Positions 40,822 through 50,315 of a DNA stretch of 64,000 nt are shown here, piece by piece (position 1 is the stretch's first letter; each line of letters opens with the position of its first letter). A program made the position numbers and the translations under genes. This DNA is from Chitinophaga arvensicola (GTDB taxonomy: Bacteria > Bacteroidota > Bacteroidia > Chitinophagales > Chitinophagaceae). The stretch is taken from assembly GCF_900110835.1 (NCBI RefSeq), contig NZ_FOJG01000001.1:496001-560000 (forward strand), read 5' to 3'. Below the pieces are notes generated by a model, which had not been told where the DNA came from, ran no database searches, and saw only the letters and a program-made list of their open reading frames with translations.

Positions 40822-41766
40822 ATGAAGCGCTTCTTCAAAAGACTGGCCTGGGTGGTCTTATCATTGTTTGTTGTACTCAATATCGTGATTGCTTTTCACG
40901 CCTGGAAGTTCACCCATTTTTACGACGAAGGTGGCCGGAGAAATAAACTTCCCGAACAAATGAGTACCGGCGAAAAAATGAAGATCATCTTCTTTGGCGT
41001 CCGTATTGCCAAATCTGTGATCAGGAACCATCCCACGGTGCCTTACGAAACAGTATCCCTCCGCACAGCCGCGGGTCTGAAACTGGAAGGATGGTGGATA
41101 CCCGCGCCTTCGGCCGTAGGCACAGTGATCCTGTTTCATGGCTACAATGGCAATAAAGGTTCGCTTTTCCCGGAAGCCGGCCGCTTCCGCCAGTTGGGTT
41201 ACAATACTTTCCTGCTGGATTTCCGCGCACATGGCAACAGTGAAGGCTTCACCTGCAGCGTAGGATACAAGGAAGCAGAAGATGTGAAACTCGCCTGGGA
41301 TTATATAAAAAAGAAGGGAAACCAACCCGTGATCCTCTGGGGCGTGAGTATGGGCGCTGCCGCCATTTTAAAAGCCGTTCCGGAGTATGGGCTCACCCCG
41401 CAAAAGCTGATACTCCAATGCCCCTTTGCCACCCTTACAGATGCCGTTAAAAGCAGGATGCGCGCCGTTCACCTGCCGCCAACGCCGCTTTCACAGCTGG
41501 TCGCCTTCTGGGGCGGCGTGGAACAGGGCTTCCCGGCACACCGCTTCAAACCGGAAAACTACGCCCGGCAAATACATATGCCGGTACTTTATTTCTATGG
41601 GCAACAAGATATCCGGGTAACGCCCGCCGAAACACAACAGGTGTTTTCCCACCTGGCCAGCGCGCAAAAGAAACTGTATATCTTCCCGAATGCAGGTCAC
41701 CAATCGTTCTGCGGAAAAGATGCTGATGCCTGGATGAAGGAAGTCACTGCTTTTTTGCAGCATTAA
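40822..41766 (+). CDS. Alpha/beta hydrolase, membrane-anchored
   Basis: A serine hydrolase of 314 residues with an N-terminal membrane anchor (LAWVVLSLFVVLNIVIAFHA). The catalytic elements are the oxyanion HG in VILFHGYNGNKGS, the nucleophile elbow LWGVSMGAAAIL, the acid in YFYGQQDIRVTP and the His in FPNAGHQSFCG. The Met at 40822 is used because the open frame before it runs through the acs terminator. It resembles the BEM46/YsgA-type hydrolases. Substrate is unknown. It ends in its own terminator. Confidence 0.85.
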   Translation: MKRFFKRLAWVVLSLFVVLNIVIAFHAWKFTHFYDEGGRRNKLPEQMSTGEKMKIIFFGVRIAKSVIRNHPTVPYETVSLRTAAGLKLEGWWIPAPSAVGTVILFHGYNGNKGSLFPEAGRFRQLGYNTFLLDFRAHGNSEGFTCSVGYKEAEDVKLAWDYIKKKGNQPVILWGVSMGAAAILKAVPEYGLTPQKLILQCPFATLTDAVKSRMRAVHLPPTPLSQLVAFWGGVEQGFPAHRFKPENYARQIHMPVLYFYGQQDIRVTPAETQQVFSHLASAQKKLYIFPNAGHQSFCGKDADAWMKEVTAFLQH

Positions 41767-41805
41767 AGCAGCCGGATAAATGCATTCTTTCTACAATATT
41801 AAAAA

Positions 41806-41833
41806 AGCGCGCACCATACGAGTGGAGCGCGCT
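41806..41833 (+). terminator. Terminator after the alpha/beta hydrolase
   Basis: AGCGCGC / GCGCGCT pairs around a 14-base loop, preceded by an A run and followed by CTTC. It lies 39 bases after the stop. The rest of the gap to 41967 shows no gene. Confidence 0.7.
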
Positions 41834-41967
41834 CTTCACAGGATCTGACCCGCCATTTTATATTTGAGTCATGGTGCAGTATCACTGCGCCACTAGATGC
41901 CGTACGATCACTAAATTACAAGGACTAACTGCCAATGGGAATCACTGGAAAATAATCTGCAAAAATC

Positions 41968-42534
41968 TTACCGGCGTATTACTACCGGCGTGCCTACTTT
42001 GATAACATCATACAATTCGTTGACATCCGTATTTTTCATACTGATACAACCGAGCGTCCAGTTGATCCGGCCCTCTACATAATTATCCCGAATACCGGAG
42101 TTATACTCCACCCCATGAATGCCAATTGCCCCGCCAATACTGGCGTTTGCAGATACTACCCCCTGCGATTGACGGTCATGGAATTTCTGCCAGGATGTTT
42201 CGTTGGGATAATCCAGCAACATAAACCGGCTCCAGCTTTTATCCACTCTTTTACTTAAAATATGGAAGGTCCCTTCCGGTGTTCTCCGGTCTCCTTCTAC
42301 TTGTTTATCGGTTTGATCGCGGTTACCAAATACCACCTTGTAGATTTTTTTCAACGTTACATCTTCATACACGTATAAACGGTAATCGCTTTTATCTATC
42401 AGCAGGAAAATTTTCTCAGGATCAATGTTGGCAGCATTTAACCTTACACTATACAAATCAGATTCGTTGATAAATCCACTTAGTGGCAGCAGCAACAGGA
42501 CCGCTACCAACCAGTAATGACAGCACTTCTTCAT
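41968..42534 (-). CDS. L,D-transpeptidase, small (YkuD domain)
   Basis: A 188-residue secreted enzyme of the YkuD family that forms 3-3 peptidoglycan cross-links or attaches proteins to the wall. An N-terminal signal peptide (WLVAVLLLLPLSGFINES) is followed by a single catalytic domain: DYRLYVYEDVTLKKIYKVVF, DRRTPEGTFHILSKRV, the first-motif His in GIHGVEYNSG, and the active site NWTLGCISMKNTDV with its Cys. No peptidoglycan-binding domain is present, unlike the large enzyme at 9229. It is a single gene between two terminators. Confidence 0.88.
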   Translation of the reverse strand: MKKCCHYWLVAVLLLLPLSGFINESDLYSVRLNAANIDPEKIFLLIDKSDYRLYVYEDVTLKKIYKVVFGNRDQTDKQVEGDRRTPEGTFHILSKRVDKSWSRFMLLDYPNETSWQKFHDRQSQGVVSANASIGGAIGIHGVEYNSGIRDNYVEGRINWTLGCISMKNTDVNELYDVIKVGTPVVIRR

Positions 42535-42602
42535 AGGAGTAATAAATATGCAGATAACGCGGAGTAATCGTTTTTTATTGTCCGGGAGATGGATACCAAC
42601 AA

Positions 42603-42635
42603 CAAAGGCACAAAGCGTAATGCTTTGTGCCTTTG
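42603..42635 (-). terminator. Terminator after the M16 peptidase
   Basis: CAAAGGCACAAAGC / GCTTTGTGCCTTTG forms a perfect 14-base hairpin with a five-base loop. It is 28 bases after the M16 peptidase stop on the reverse strand. Confidence 0.85.
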
Positions 42636-42663
42636 CCTGTAAATTAATTTTCGTTTATACGGA

Positions 42664-45603
42664 TTAGTAACCGAAGATCTGTTCCAGGGTGAGTTTTTTC
42701 ACATCTCCCAGTTTCTTCAGGTCGTCCAGGCTGATCTTCTTTTCAGAAGCCACAATGCAATAAGTATATAGTTTCTTAGCCAGGTTCTGATCATGGAATT
42801 TCTTCACTTCGTCGAAATTCATTTTATCAATTGACTCATACACCTGTTTGCGGATATCTGTACTTAAGCCCAGTTTCTGAGCAGCCAGGTAACTGAAAAT
42901 AATACCGTCATTGGTAATACGTTCTGTTTCAATATCCTGTTTCATGCCTTCTTTTGCAGTTTCCAGCAATTTATCGGCACGTGGAATATCATTCAGCAGT
43001 TCGTTCATACCTGCAATGGCATCATTCATTTTATCGGCCTGGCTACCTACGTAAGCCAGCACGGAATAGCGTTCGTTCTTTTTATCAGGAGGCGCATAGA
43101 AAGCATAGGTAGAATAAGCCAGTGCTTTGGATTCACGGATGGTCTGGAATACTACAGAACCCATACCACCACCAAAGTAACTGTTAAACAGCGTAACGAT
43201 ACCGGTTTTAGCAGGATCGTATTCACCCGCATTTCTTAACCAGTTTACTTCTGTTTGTACCATGTCGTAATCTGCAAACAGCACCTGGTTTTTATCCTGG
43301 TTATCTTTCACAAATTTTATGGCGTCCGGTGCAGTTTTAAAGCTTGCTGGTAAAGTGTGCAGCTTTTTCACATCCGCAGCAGCGGTAGCGAGTGGCTGAG
43401 GACCCCAGTAAATAATGGTGTGCTTGTAGGTAGGCAGCTCATGTAAGATGTTGGTGAGCTCTGCAGCTGAAACACTATTCAGTTCTGCTTCGCTTAACTG
43501 GTTGTTAAACGGATTTTTAGCACCGTACATCGCGTAGTTTACCACGCCTTTCATGATGGCGCCTTTATTCAGTTTGCTGTCGGAACGGGCTTTCTGCATA
43601 CGGCCTTTCAGCGCTGTCAGGGCTTCTTCGTTAGGCTTGCAATTGGCAATCACATGCTCAAACAAGGTAACTGCCTTATCGAAATTCTCCTGTAAACCAC
43701 TGATGGTAACGGTTGTATTTTCGGAAGTAGCAGCTACGCTGAAATTACAGGCGATGTTGTAGAACTCTTTGCTGATCTGCTCAGAGGTATACTTATCGGT
43801 GCTCAGGTATTGCAGGTATTGTGCAGCGAGTGCGAGTTTTTTATCGTTCCAGGTACCCATGTCAAAACGGTAGTAGAGGCGGAAAAGACCGTTGTCCTTG
43901 TTTTGTACATACATCATATCGGTATTGCCGACGGTAGTTTTCTGGATGTCTTTTTCATAATCCAGCCACTGTGGTTTTACCGGAGTAGCAGGCATCGCAG
44001 CGATCTGTTGCAGGAAAGAAGATTGCGCTTCCCTGTTTACTTCTACCGGTGTAATAGCTGGTTTTTCTACTTTCTCTATGTTCTTATCTTCTCCTTTACG
44101 TTTGTAGATAATAGCATAGTTGTCGTTGAGGAATTTATTGGCATAATCAACGATCTGTTTTTTGGTAACAGTGCCCATATCATCTACATAGGCAACGTCG
44201 TATGACCAGTTTTTACCCCTGCTCTTGATGAAACCATCCATCAGCGCGGTAGCGCGGTTGTTATTGCTTTCCAGGCCCTGCAGTTCGCTCAGCTTGGAGT
44301 TATTTACAATCGCTTTAACCAGTGTTTCATCGAAGTCTCCTTTTTTCAGGATCTCCAGCTGACCCAGTAAAATTGCTTTCACTTCTTCCAGGGTCTGGCC
44401 TTGTTTGGCTTTACCGCTCAGAGAGAAGATTGAGTAATCTTTCAGGTTCAGTACGCTTACGCTGGCGTTCAGTACTTTTTGTTGTTTATTGATATTCAGG
44501 TCCATTAAGCCTGCTTTACCATTTTGCAGGATAGCAGACAGTACGCCCAGTACCAGGTTCGATTTGGTATCGAGCGCACCTGGCATTCTGAAAGCGATAT
44601 CAACGCTTTCTGCATCAGGGCCCAGTACTTCTTTCACTACGGGTGATTTGATCGGTGCTTCAGGTGCAGGTTTGTATTCCTTCACCGGTTTGGCTTTCAT
44701 GTAGCTGAACTTCTGATCAATAGATTTGATCACATAATCCGGGTCGAAGTCACCTGCCATTACAATGGCCATGTTATTAGGCACATAGAATTCGTTGTAA
44801 AACTCGCGGATTACTTTCAGGTTTGGATTTTTGAGGTGTTCTACGGTACCGATGGTAGATTGCTGACCATAGTTATGGGTAGGAAACAGTGCAGCGAGCA
44901 TCGTTTCGTACACTTTACGGCCATCGTTATCCAGTCCGCGGTTCTTTTCTTCGTACACAGCTTCCAGTTCTGTGTGGAAGAGGCGGAAAACGGGGTCACG
45001 GAAGCGTTCTGCCTGAACGGTCAGGTACTTATCGATGGCATTGGAAGGAATGTCTTCTTCATAGATGGTTTCTTCCACCCAGGTATGCGCATTGGTACCT
45101 TGCGCGCCCATGCCCGACATCATTTTGTCGTACTCATTGGCAATCGCGTATTTGGCGGCTATTCCGGAAACGCTGTCTATTTCGTGGTAAACGGCTTTAC
45201 GGGCAGCGGGATCTACTGTTTTATTGTATTTGTCATACAGGTTAGAGATCTGGTCTATCAAAGGTTTTTCCTTTGCCCAATCGAGGGAACCATACTTTTC
45301 GGTGCCTTTAAACAGGAGATGTTCCAGGTAGTGTGCCAGACCGGTGTGGTCTTTCGGATCATTATCGCTACCGGCGCGGGTGCCGATGAGTGTCTGGATG
45401 CGGGGATCTTTTTTATTGACACTCAGAATTACAGTAAGGCCATTTTTCAACGTGTAGAAGCGGGCCTTCATGGGATCATCGGAAACGTACTTATAGGGAT
45501 ATCCGCCTGAAGTAGCCTCCTTCCATTGATATTTACCCTGGGCTTCCGCTGTGTGCAGCGAGCAGGCAAACAGGAATACTAATACGACTCTTTTAAGACT
45601 CAT
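42664..45603 (-). CDS. M16 family metallopeptidase (insulinase-type), secreted
   Basis: A 979-residue zinc peptidase with a signal peptide (VVLVFLFACSLHTAEA). The inverted zinc motif is in AHYLEHLLFKGTEKYG (HxxEH), with the third ligand Glu about 100 residues later in EAVYEEKNRGLDNDG. Two M16 halves follow in one chain: the active N-terminal pair up to about residue 500, and an inactive C-terminal half starting near residue 570 that has FNSYFGGGMGSVVFQTIRES. The order matches bacterial two-domain pitrilysin-like enzymes that degrade peptides in the periplasm. A TATATTTG element lies upstream. Confidence 0.93.
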   Translation of the reverse strand: MSLKRVVLVFLFACSLHTAEAQGKYQWKEATSGGYPYKYVSDDPMKARFYTLKNGLTVILSVNKKDPRIQTLIGTRAGSDNDPKDHTGLAHYLEHLLFKGTEKYGSLDWAKEKPLIDQISNLYDKYNKTVDPAARKAVYHEIDSVSGIAAKYAIANEYDKMMSGMGAQGTNAHTWVEETIYEEDIPSNAIDKYLTVQAERFRDPVFRLFHTELEAVYEEKNRGLDNDGRKVYETMLAALFPTHNYGQQSTIGTVEHLKNPNLKVIREFYNEFYVPNNMAIVMAGDFDPDYVIKSIDQKFSYMKAKPVKEYKPAPEAPIKSPVVKEVLGPDAESVDIAFRMPGALDTKSNLVLGVLSAILQNGKAGLMDLNINKQQKVLNASVSVLNLKDYSIFSLSGKAKQGQTLEEVKAILLGQLEILKKGDFDETLVKAIVNNSKLSELQGLESNNNRATALMDGFIKSRGKNWSYDVAYVDDMGTVTKKQIVDYANKFLNDNYAIIYKRKGEDKNIEKVEKPAITPVEVNREAQSSFLQQIAAMPATPVKPQWLDYEKDIQKTTVGNTDMMYVQNKDNGLFRLYYRFDMGTWNDKKLALAAQYLQYLSTDKYTSEQISKEFYNIACNFSVAATSENTTVTISGLQENFDKAVTLFEHVIANCKPNEEALTALKGRMQKARSDSKLNKGAIMKGVVNYAMYGAKNPFNNQLSEAELNSVSAAELTNILHELPTYKHTIIYWGPQPLATAAADVKKLHTLPASFKTAPDAIKFVKDNQDKNQVLFADYDMVQTEVNWLRNAGEYDPAKTGIVTLFNSYFGGGMGSVVFQTIRESKALAYSTYAFYAPPDKKNERYSVLAYVGSQADKMNDAIAGMNELLNDIPRADKLLETAKEGMKQDIETERITNDGIIFSYLAAQKLGLSTDIRKQVYESIDKMNFDEVKKFHDQNLAKKLYTYCIVASEKKISLDDLKKLGDVKKLTLEQIFGY

Positions 45604-45633
45604 ACAAATAGTTGGTTTTTTTGATTAGTCTGT

Positions 45634-45641
45634 CAAATATA
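45634..45641 (-). promoter_or_regulatory. -7 element of the M16 peptidase gene
   Basis: TATATTTG on the reverse strand matches TAnnTTTG and lies 30 bases before the start at 45603. No suitable -33 TTG was seen. Confidence 0.4.
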
Positions 45642-45761
45642 CCGGAAGTGGAAATTATAAATAGGGAAAAATCGGGAGAATTGTATGAGCGGTAGACGCA
45701 CGGGAGTTGCAACCGGTTGCCGGACCGGCCATTAACTTAACAAGTGCAGCGGGAAATATGA

Positions 45762-46106
45762 TCAGGGAGTTGAATTCTTATAGATGGTGTATTGCCCTTT
45801 CACCAACGCCTGGTTAAACAATGCGGAATCGGATCCGGGATAGCGGCCGGAAGGCTGCTTCTTTGTACGGGGCCGGGTTCTGCTATGGCTAACAGGAGGA
45901 TTAATGGTATGCGGCGTTGAGCTTACCAGGGAAATATAATTAGCTGGTAAAGCTGCTGGTAAAACCGCAACAGGCAGCTGTTGTGGTTGGTCGATAGGGG
46001 AAAGGTTTTTTTCGAGTCTAACGCCTAACAAACGTTTCTCACAGGAATGAATCCATGCAATGCAACCAACACATGTCATCAAAGCAACAAAAGAACGCAT
46101 AAACAC
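45762..46106 (-). CDS. Hypothetical small membrane or secreted protein, last gene of sigma operon
   Basis: I do not recognise this 114-residue protein. It begins with a signal-like helix (MRSFVALMTCVGCIAWIHSC) in which a Cys at about residue 22 could be lipid-modified. A Pro-rich, low-complexity stretch follows (LPVAVLPAALPANYISLVSS). It is then basic (SHSRTRPRTKKQPSGR) and ends near GQYTIYKNSTP. It begins 22 bases after the beta-barrel gene and is the fourth member of an ECF sigma operon. The start could be 46106 or 46100. Confidence 0.55.
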   Translation of the reverse strand: MFMRSFVALMTCVGCIAWIHSCEKRLLGVRLEKNLSPIDQPQQLPVAVLPAALPANYISLVSSTPHTINPPVSHSRTRPRTKKQPSGRYPGSDSALFNQALVKGQYTIYKNSTP

Positions 46107-46128
46107 AATTTAGGACTGGCTAATAATC

Positions 46129-47076
46129 TCAGAATCCGTTTAACCGGATACCGATCGAAAATGGATACTGTTGTAACCCGTAGTCATGTAACGCCGTAAG
46201 GGCAAAATTTGCATACAACTTCACAGGTCCATAGCCTAGTTCACTGGTAAGTCCAAAACGCCACTTATTAAGATTAAAGTCGTCCGTTTTTCTCACTTTA
46301 CCTCTTTCTTCACTCACCTGCTTAGTTCTGGATTTGAGGAGATAACCACCGGAGACACCAAGACTCGCCTGGAACGCGCGGTTCGGGCGGGCGGGGTTAG
46401 AATTGAAATTAAGCATAACCGGTACTGATATGTATTCGGCAAAAAGCTTGTTCTTCGAAAATTCTACGGAATCTCTGATTATTTGTGTAGGATAACCCGG
46501 TAAATAAGTGATATTCCGGGCATACCTATAGTTATTCATCTCTAATCCTAAAGCATATAACAAGTTAAGTTTGTGTTTTGTTATATTAAGTCGTTGTTGA
46601 AATAGCCAAATATTAAAATTGATTGATTTTCCTGTGATCAGTCTGAACTCAGAGGGCGTCAGTGGCTCACTGGCATCCCTTGGGGCAAAGGTAGCCAACC
46701 CTTTGGCGGAGTAATCGTATGAGGTATTTCCTACCGTATTATAGGCAACAGCACCATTATAGTAAGAAGATCCATTAGGATAATAGTTGACGAAACTTGC
46801 GCCGTTATAGTCGCTGCGGTCAATATAGTTATTAAAGCCAAGGTCAAAAACGAACCATTTTGTCTGCAGGTTTCTTTTAAGCTTCTGACGGGCATAGGAG
46901 GTATCATTGTAGAACTTGTAGCTGGTACGGCCTTTATCGTTCTTCCCTTTTATGATGACCAATCCTTTGATCTGTATGGTGTCCGGTGGAGCCGGTGTAT
47001 TTTTATCTGCCTTTTGCGCATGAGCCCACCCGCCACATAATACCAGTAACAAAATGAGTAAAAATTTATGCTTCAT
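46129..47076 (-). CDS. Outer-membrane beta-barrel protein
   Basis: This 315-residue protein has a signal peptide (FLLILLLVLCGGWAHAQ). After an N-terminal region with a KGLVIIKGKNDKGRTSYKF strand come alternating amphipathic strands, for example WLFQQRLNITKHKLNLLYAL and AEYISVPVMLNFNSNP. It ends in an aromatic-rich strand (YPFSIGIRLNGF) as in Bacteroidota outer-membrane porin-like barrels. It lies in a compact reverse-strand operon, 19 bases after the anti-sigma-like gene and 22 before the small protein, with an ECF sigma factor as first gene. Ligand unknown. Confidence 0.78.
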   Translation of the reverse strand: MKHKFLLILLLVLCGGWAHAQKADKNTPAPPDTIQIKGLVIIKGKNDKGRTSYKFYNDTSYARQKLKRNLQTKWFVFDLGFNNYIDRSDYNGASFVNYYPNGSSYYNGAVAYNTVGNTSYDYSAKGLATFAPRDASEPLTPSEFRLITGKSINFNIWLFQQRLNITKHKLNLLYALGLEMNNYRYARNITYLPGYPTQIIRDSVEFSKNKLFAEYISVPVMLNFNSNPARPNRAFQASLGVSGGYLLKSRTKQVSEERGKVRKTDDFNLNKWRFGLTSELGYGPVKLYANFALTALHDYGLQQYPFSIGIRLNGF

Positions 47077-47095
47077 ATGCTATGACCATGATTTA

Positions 47096-48169
47096 TTATT
47101 TGTTCCTTTTCCGGGAAAAAAACTTAGCTACGTTGGTTACTTTATCGAGGATCTTACTGTCGCTGCCACTTACAGACATGATCAGCTCTCCGGGAACACC
47201 CTGCGCTTCTGTAACTGGGGTAATTTTATTTGTTGAATGATCGGTTACCTGGTTGGTAGAGGCCAATACCGGTTCTTTTACTTCCGGCCGGGCGGCTGCG
47301 ATAGTCACATTTGACTGCTGCAGGTGTTGCTCTACCACTTCGCTCATTGAATTACGCTGTGGTGGCAACTGTGAAATAACCGGTGCATCTGCTTTCGGAG
47401 TGGTGGCGGCCAGTGCAGGTTCCGGTTCGGGGGTTGCAGCTGGTTTCTTCACCCGGGTGGCGGCAGCTTTATTGTTTTTAGCCAGCAGAGGAGCGTCCGC
47501 AACTGGTGTAGCTGCCGGAGCTGCATCGGCGGCGGCAGTTGTAACCGGCGCTTTTGTTCCGGCCAGATCCGGCGCTGTTTCCGGCGACACGGTTGTGTTG
47601 GCTGGTGCGGTAACCACCGGTTTGGTGGCACTTGCTATAGCAGGAGGTTGCGTTACCTGCTGACCTGCCGGCATCAGCCAGATGATCAGTCCCGCTACCA
47701 CTGCAGCAGCGGCCGCGCCCCATCCTATGCGGCGGTAAATGGGCGATACCCGGCGTTTACTGCTTCTGTACAACGAGGCTTTATCCGCAAATACCAGGGA
47801 AGTATCGGGAGTCAGCTTCACGGCCTGTAGCTGTTTCAGTTCCTGCTGAGCAGCGGGATGCTGCTCCAGGTAGGCCTGTAACGTTTTTTCTTCTGCCGGC
47901 GTCAGTTCCCCGTCGATATATCCCAGCATCAACTCTTCATAATCCACCTGTGCAGGCGAAGATGATCTGTACAATGCTGCCTTATTATCAAAAACAAGTT
48001 TGGTGTCCGGCACCAGGCGCGTTCCTTCCAGCAACTCCAGCTCCTGACGGAACTGGGGATGCTTTTGCAGGAAAAGCTCCAGTGCAGCCTGTTCTGCCTC
48101 ATTCAGCTCACCATCGATGTAGCTGAGGAGGTAAGACTCATAGTTTGATATGTTAATTTCTATTGACAA
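47096..48169 (-). CDS. Anti-sigma-like membrane protein with duplicated N-terminal module
   Basis: In this 357-residue protein, residues 8-70 and 74-133 are two copies of one module. Each starts YxxxLLxYIDGELNEAEQ-like, runs through LxQHPxxxxELxxL, and ends VFxxKAxLYRSS. A membrane helix follows (about residues 148-166, GWGAAAAAVVAGLIIWLMPA). The rest is Ala/Pro/Thr-rich with a basic C-terminus (SKILDKVTNVAKFFSRKRNK). The gene is 41 bases after an ECF sigma factor, so an anti-sigma role is likely. The repeat is not the usual HxxxCxxC zinc-binding anti-sigma domain, and no cysteines of that type are seen. Confidence 0.72.
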   Translation of the reverse strand: MSIEINISNYESYLLSYIDGELNEAEQAALELFLQKHPQFRQELELLEGTRLVPDTKLVFDNKAALYRSSSPAQVDYEELMLGYIDGELTPAEEKTLQAYLEQHPAAQQELKQLQAVKLTPDTSLVFADKASLYRSSKRRVSPIYRRIGWGAAAAAVVAGLIIWLMPAGQQVTQPPAIASATKPVVTAPANTTVSPETAPDLAGTKAPVTTAAADAAPAATPVADAPLLAKNNKAAATRVKKPAATPEPEPALAATTPKADAPVISQLPPQRNSMSEVVEQHLQQSNVTIAAARPEVKEPVLASTNQVTDHSTNKITPVTEAQGVPGELIMSVSGSDSKILDKVTNVAKFFSRKRNK

Positions 48170-48210
48170 AAACTGTATTTATTATTAATCGCTTAGCAAT
48201 TATAAAAATA

Positions 48211-48696
48211 TTATATAACATTTTCCATTTTCACCAGGTAGTTCTTCAGATGAATCCTGGCGCGATGCAGGTAAACCTTTACCTGGGAAGGGTTCAGGTT
48301 CATCATCTCCCCTATTTCTTCATAAGAATACCCTTCGTAATCTTTCAGCATAATCAGCGAGCGTTGTACTTCACTCAATCTGGCCAATGCCTTTTCGATG
48401 ATTTCCTTTGCGTTATGTACCTTATGATCTGCTACTTTATCTTCTTCTTTAAACTGTTCCACCAGGGTGATCCGCTTTACCTTACGCACATGGTCAATCA
48501 TATTGTGGTAGCCAACTGTAAACAGGTATGACTTTGCCTTTTCAAAAGGCACGTCCTGGCAGTGCTTCCACAATATCTCGAATGAATTCTGTACTACGTC
48601 TCTGGCGTCTTCCGCATGCTCCAGATTTTTAACGATAAAGCGGAACAGATTGTCCGAATACAGATCCACACATTTATTGTACTCCTTTTCCGTCAT
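48211..48696 (-). CDS. ECF-type RNA polymerase sigma factor
   Basis: This is a 161-residue sigma factor with region 2 (CVDLYSDNLFRFIVKNLEHA, DVVQNSFEILWKHCQ, KSYLFTVGYHNMIDHVRKVK) and region 4 (LSEVQRSLIMLKDYEGYSYE, MNLNPSQVKVYLHRARIHLK). It heads a four-gene reverse-strand operon with an anti-sigma-like protein, a beta-barrel and a small protein at short spacings. That arrangement suggests control of an outer-membrane function. The other ECF factor in this window, at 22114, is not its close copy: the linkers and region 4 sequences differ. Confidence 0.9.
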   Translation of the reverse strand: MTEKEYNKCVDLYSDNLFRFIVKNLEHAEDARDVVQNSFEILWKHCQDVPFEKAKSYLFTVGYHNMIDHVRKVKRITLVEQFKEEDKVADHKVHNAKEIIEKALARLSEVQRSLIMLKDYEGYSYEEIGEMMNLNPSQVKVYLHRARIHLKNYLVKMENVI

Positions 48697-49076
48697 TCCG
48701 GTGGTGCGGGATTTTAGTGCTAAGTTCCGACAAATACTTCAATACCTATCATTGACCAAGTCCATACTTGTTACCCACACCTACTCTAAAGTCGTACGAT
48801 CTTCCCCACAGTTGTAGTAACAGTTCCTTTCAAACTGAGCATCAGCCTCTTATCCAGTATACTCTTTTAGCATCTTTTCAACAAGGGGCGATTTATCAGT
48901 TTTTCACTTCATGGCAGTTATAATCATGATAGTACTATGACGGAGGGCGGCGACTAAATGTTACACCTGGGTCAAACTTTTTGCATATCCTGCCGTTACT
49001 CATTCGGGCCATAAATAATCGTAATACATTTATTGCCCATAACTTTGGTAGATCCACTTTAAATATTGCAATTTAT
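48697..49076. other. Divergent intergenic region between sigma operon and kbl
   Basis: No gene was found in 380 bases. A frame open from 48981 joins kbl but has no homology before 49077. The only element assigned is the TAACTTTG at 49040-49047. The sigma operon promoter must lie on the left side but no consensus was recognised, as expected if it is sigma-dependent. Confidence 0.5.
49040..49047 (+). promoter_or_regulatory. -7 element of kbl
   Basis: TAACTTTG matches TAnnTTTG exactly, 29 bases before the kbl start at 49077. No -33 TTG at normal spacing was seen. It supports a start at 49077 rather than the upstream open frame. Confidence 0.45.
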
Positions 49077-50264
49077 ATGAATGAGAAGTTTATAACCCGG
49101 TTGCGGGAAGAACTCGGCGATATCAATAAAGCCGGCCTGTATAAGAGAGAGCGCATTATTACATCGGAGCAGGGAGCTGAAATACAGGTGGGTGGCAAAA
49201 CCGTCCTTAATTTCTGTGCAAATAATTACCTGGGTCTGTCATCTCACCCGGCTGTAGTAAAAGCAGCCAAAGATGCCATCGACACACATGGCTATGGTAT
49301 GAGCAGTGTGCGCTTTATCTGTGGTACACAGGATATTCACCGGGAACTGGAAGAAAAGATCTCCAAATTCCTGGGTACAGAAGATACTATTCTCTATGTA
49401 GCGGCCTTCGATGCCAATGGTGGCGTATTTGAGCCATTATTCAACGAACAGGACGCCATCATCTCCGATGCACTGAATCACGCCTCCATCATTGACGGGG
49501 TACGTTTGTGCAAGGCACAGCGTTTCCGCTATGAACATAATAACATGGCCGACCTGGAAGCAAAGCTGCAGGAAGCGAAAGACTGCCGCAGCCGCATTAT
49601 CGTAACAGACGGCTCTTTCAGTATGGACGGTACCATAGCTCAGCTGGATAAGATCTGTGACCTGGCCGATAAATACAATGCCATCGTAATGTCCGACGAA
49701 AGCCATTCCTCCGGATTCCTGGGCAAAACCGGTCGCGGTACCCATGAATACCGTGGCGTAATGGGCCGGGTAGATATCATCACCGGCACCCTGGGTAAAG
49801 CCCTGGGCGGCGCTTCCGGCGGATTTACCAGCGGACCTAAAGAAGTAATCGACATCCTGCGCCAGCGCAGCCGTCCTTACCTCTTCTCCAACTCCGTGGC
49901 TCCCAGCATTGTAGGCGCTTCTATCGCCGTACTGGACATGCTGAGCGAAACCACCGAGCTGCGTGATAAACTGGAATACAACACGAAATATTTCCGGACC
50001 AAAATGACGGAAGCCGGCTTCGATATTAAACCCGGCGACCACCCGATCGTTCCCGTAATGCTGTACGACGCTGTACTCGCTGCCCAGTTTGCAGACAAAC
50101 TGCTGCAGGAAGGCATCTACGTGATCGGCTTCTTCTTCCCGGTAGTACCGAAAGGACAAGCCCGTATCCGCGTTCAGCTGAGCGCCGGACACGAACAGGC
50201 ACACCTCGACAAGGCCATCGCCGCCTTTACCAAAATTGGTAAGGAACTGGGCGTGATCAAATAA
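49077..50264 (+). CDS. kbl: Glycine C-acetyltransferase (2-amino-3-ketobutyrate CoA ligase)
   Basis: Kbl is a PLP enzyme of the alpha-oxoamine synthase family that splits 2-amino-3-ketobutyrate with CoA into glycine and acetyl-CoA, the second step of threonine degradation. From 49077 the protein is 395 residues, close to the E. coli enzyme; the frame is open 96 bases upstream but that part overlaps the promoter element. Family motifs are [57 protein letters not shown] and the PLP-lysine region [15 protein letters not shown] related 8-amino-7-oxononanoate synthase is possible but the match favours Kbl. No tdh is adjacent. Confidence 0.9.
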   Translation: MNEKFITRLREELGDINKAGLYKRERIITSEQGAEIQVGGKTVLNFCANNYLGLSSHPAVVKAAKDAIDTHGYGMSSVRFICGTQDIHRELEEKISKFLGTEDTILYVAAFDANGGVFEPLFNEQDAIISDALNHASIIDGVRLCKAQRFRYEHNNMADLEAKLQEAKDCRSRIIVTDGSFSMDGTIAQLDKICDLADKYNAIVMSDESHSSGFLGKTGRGTHEYRGVMGRVDIITGTLGKALGGASGGFTSGPKEVIDILRQRSRPYLFSNSVAPSIVGASIAVLDMLSETTELRDKLEYNTKYFRTKMTEAGFDIKPGDHPIVPVMLYDAVLAAQFADKLLQEGIYVIGFFFPVVPKGQARIRVQLSAGHEQAHLDKAIAAFTKIGKELGVIK

Positions 50265-50315
50265 ATTTGTACCCCACCCGGGTACATAAAGTTGAGTATG
50301 ATTGAATGAGATTTG

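Noticed and set aside
41834..41967. Possible tRNA in the gap after the alpha/beta hydrolase
   Set aside because: Some tRNA-like short words occur, but no cloverleaf, T-loop GTTCnA or acceptor pairing could be built. No tRNA was found anywhere in the window.
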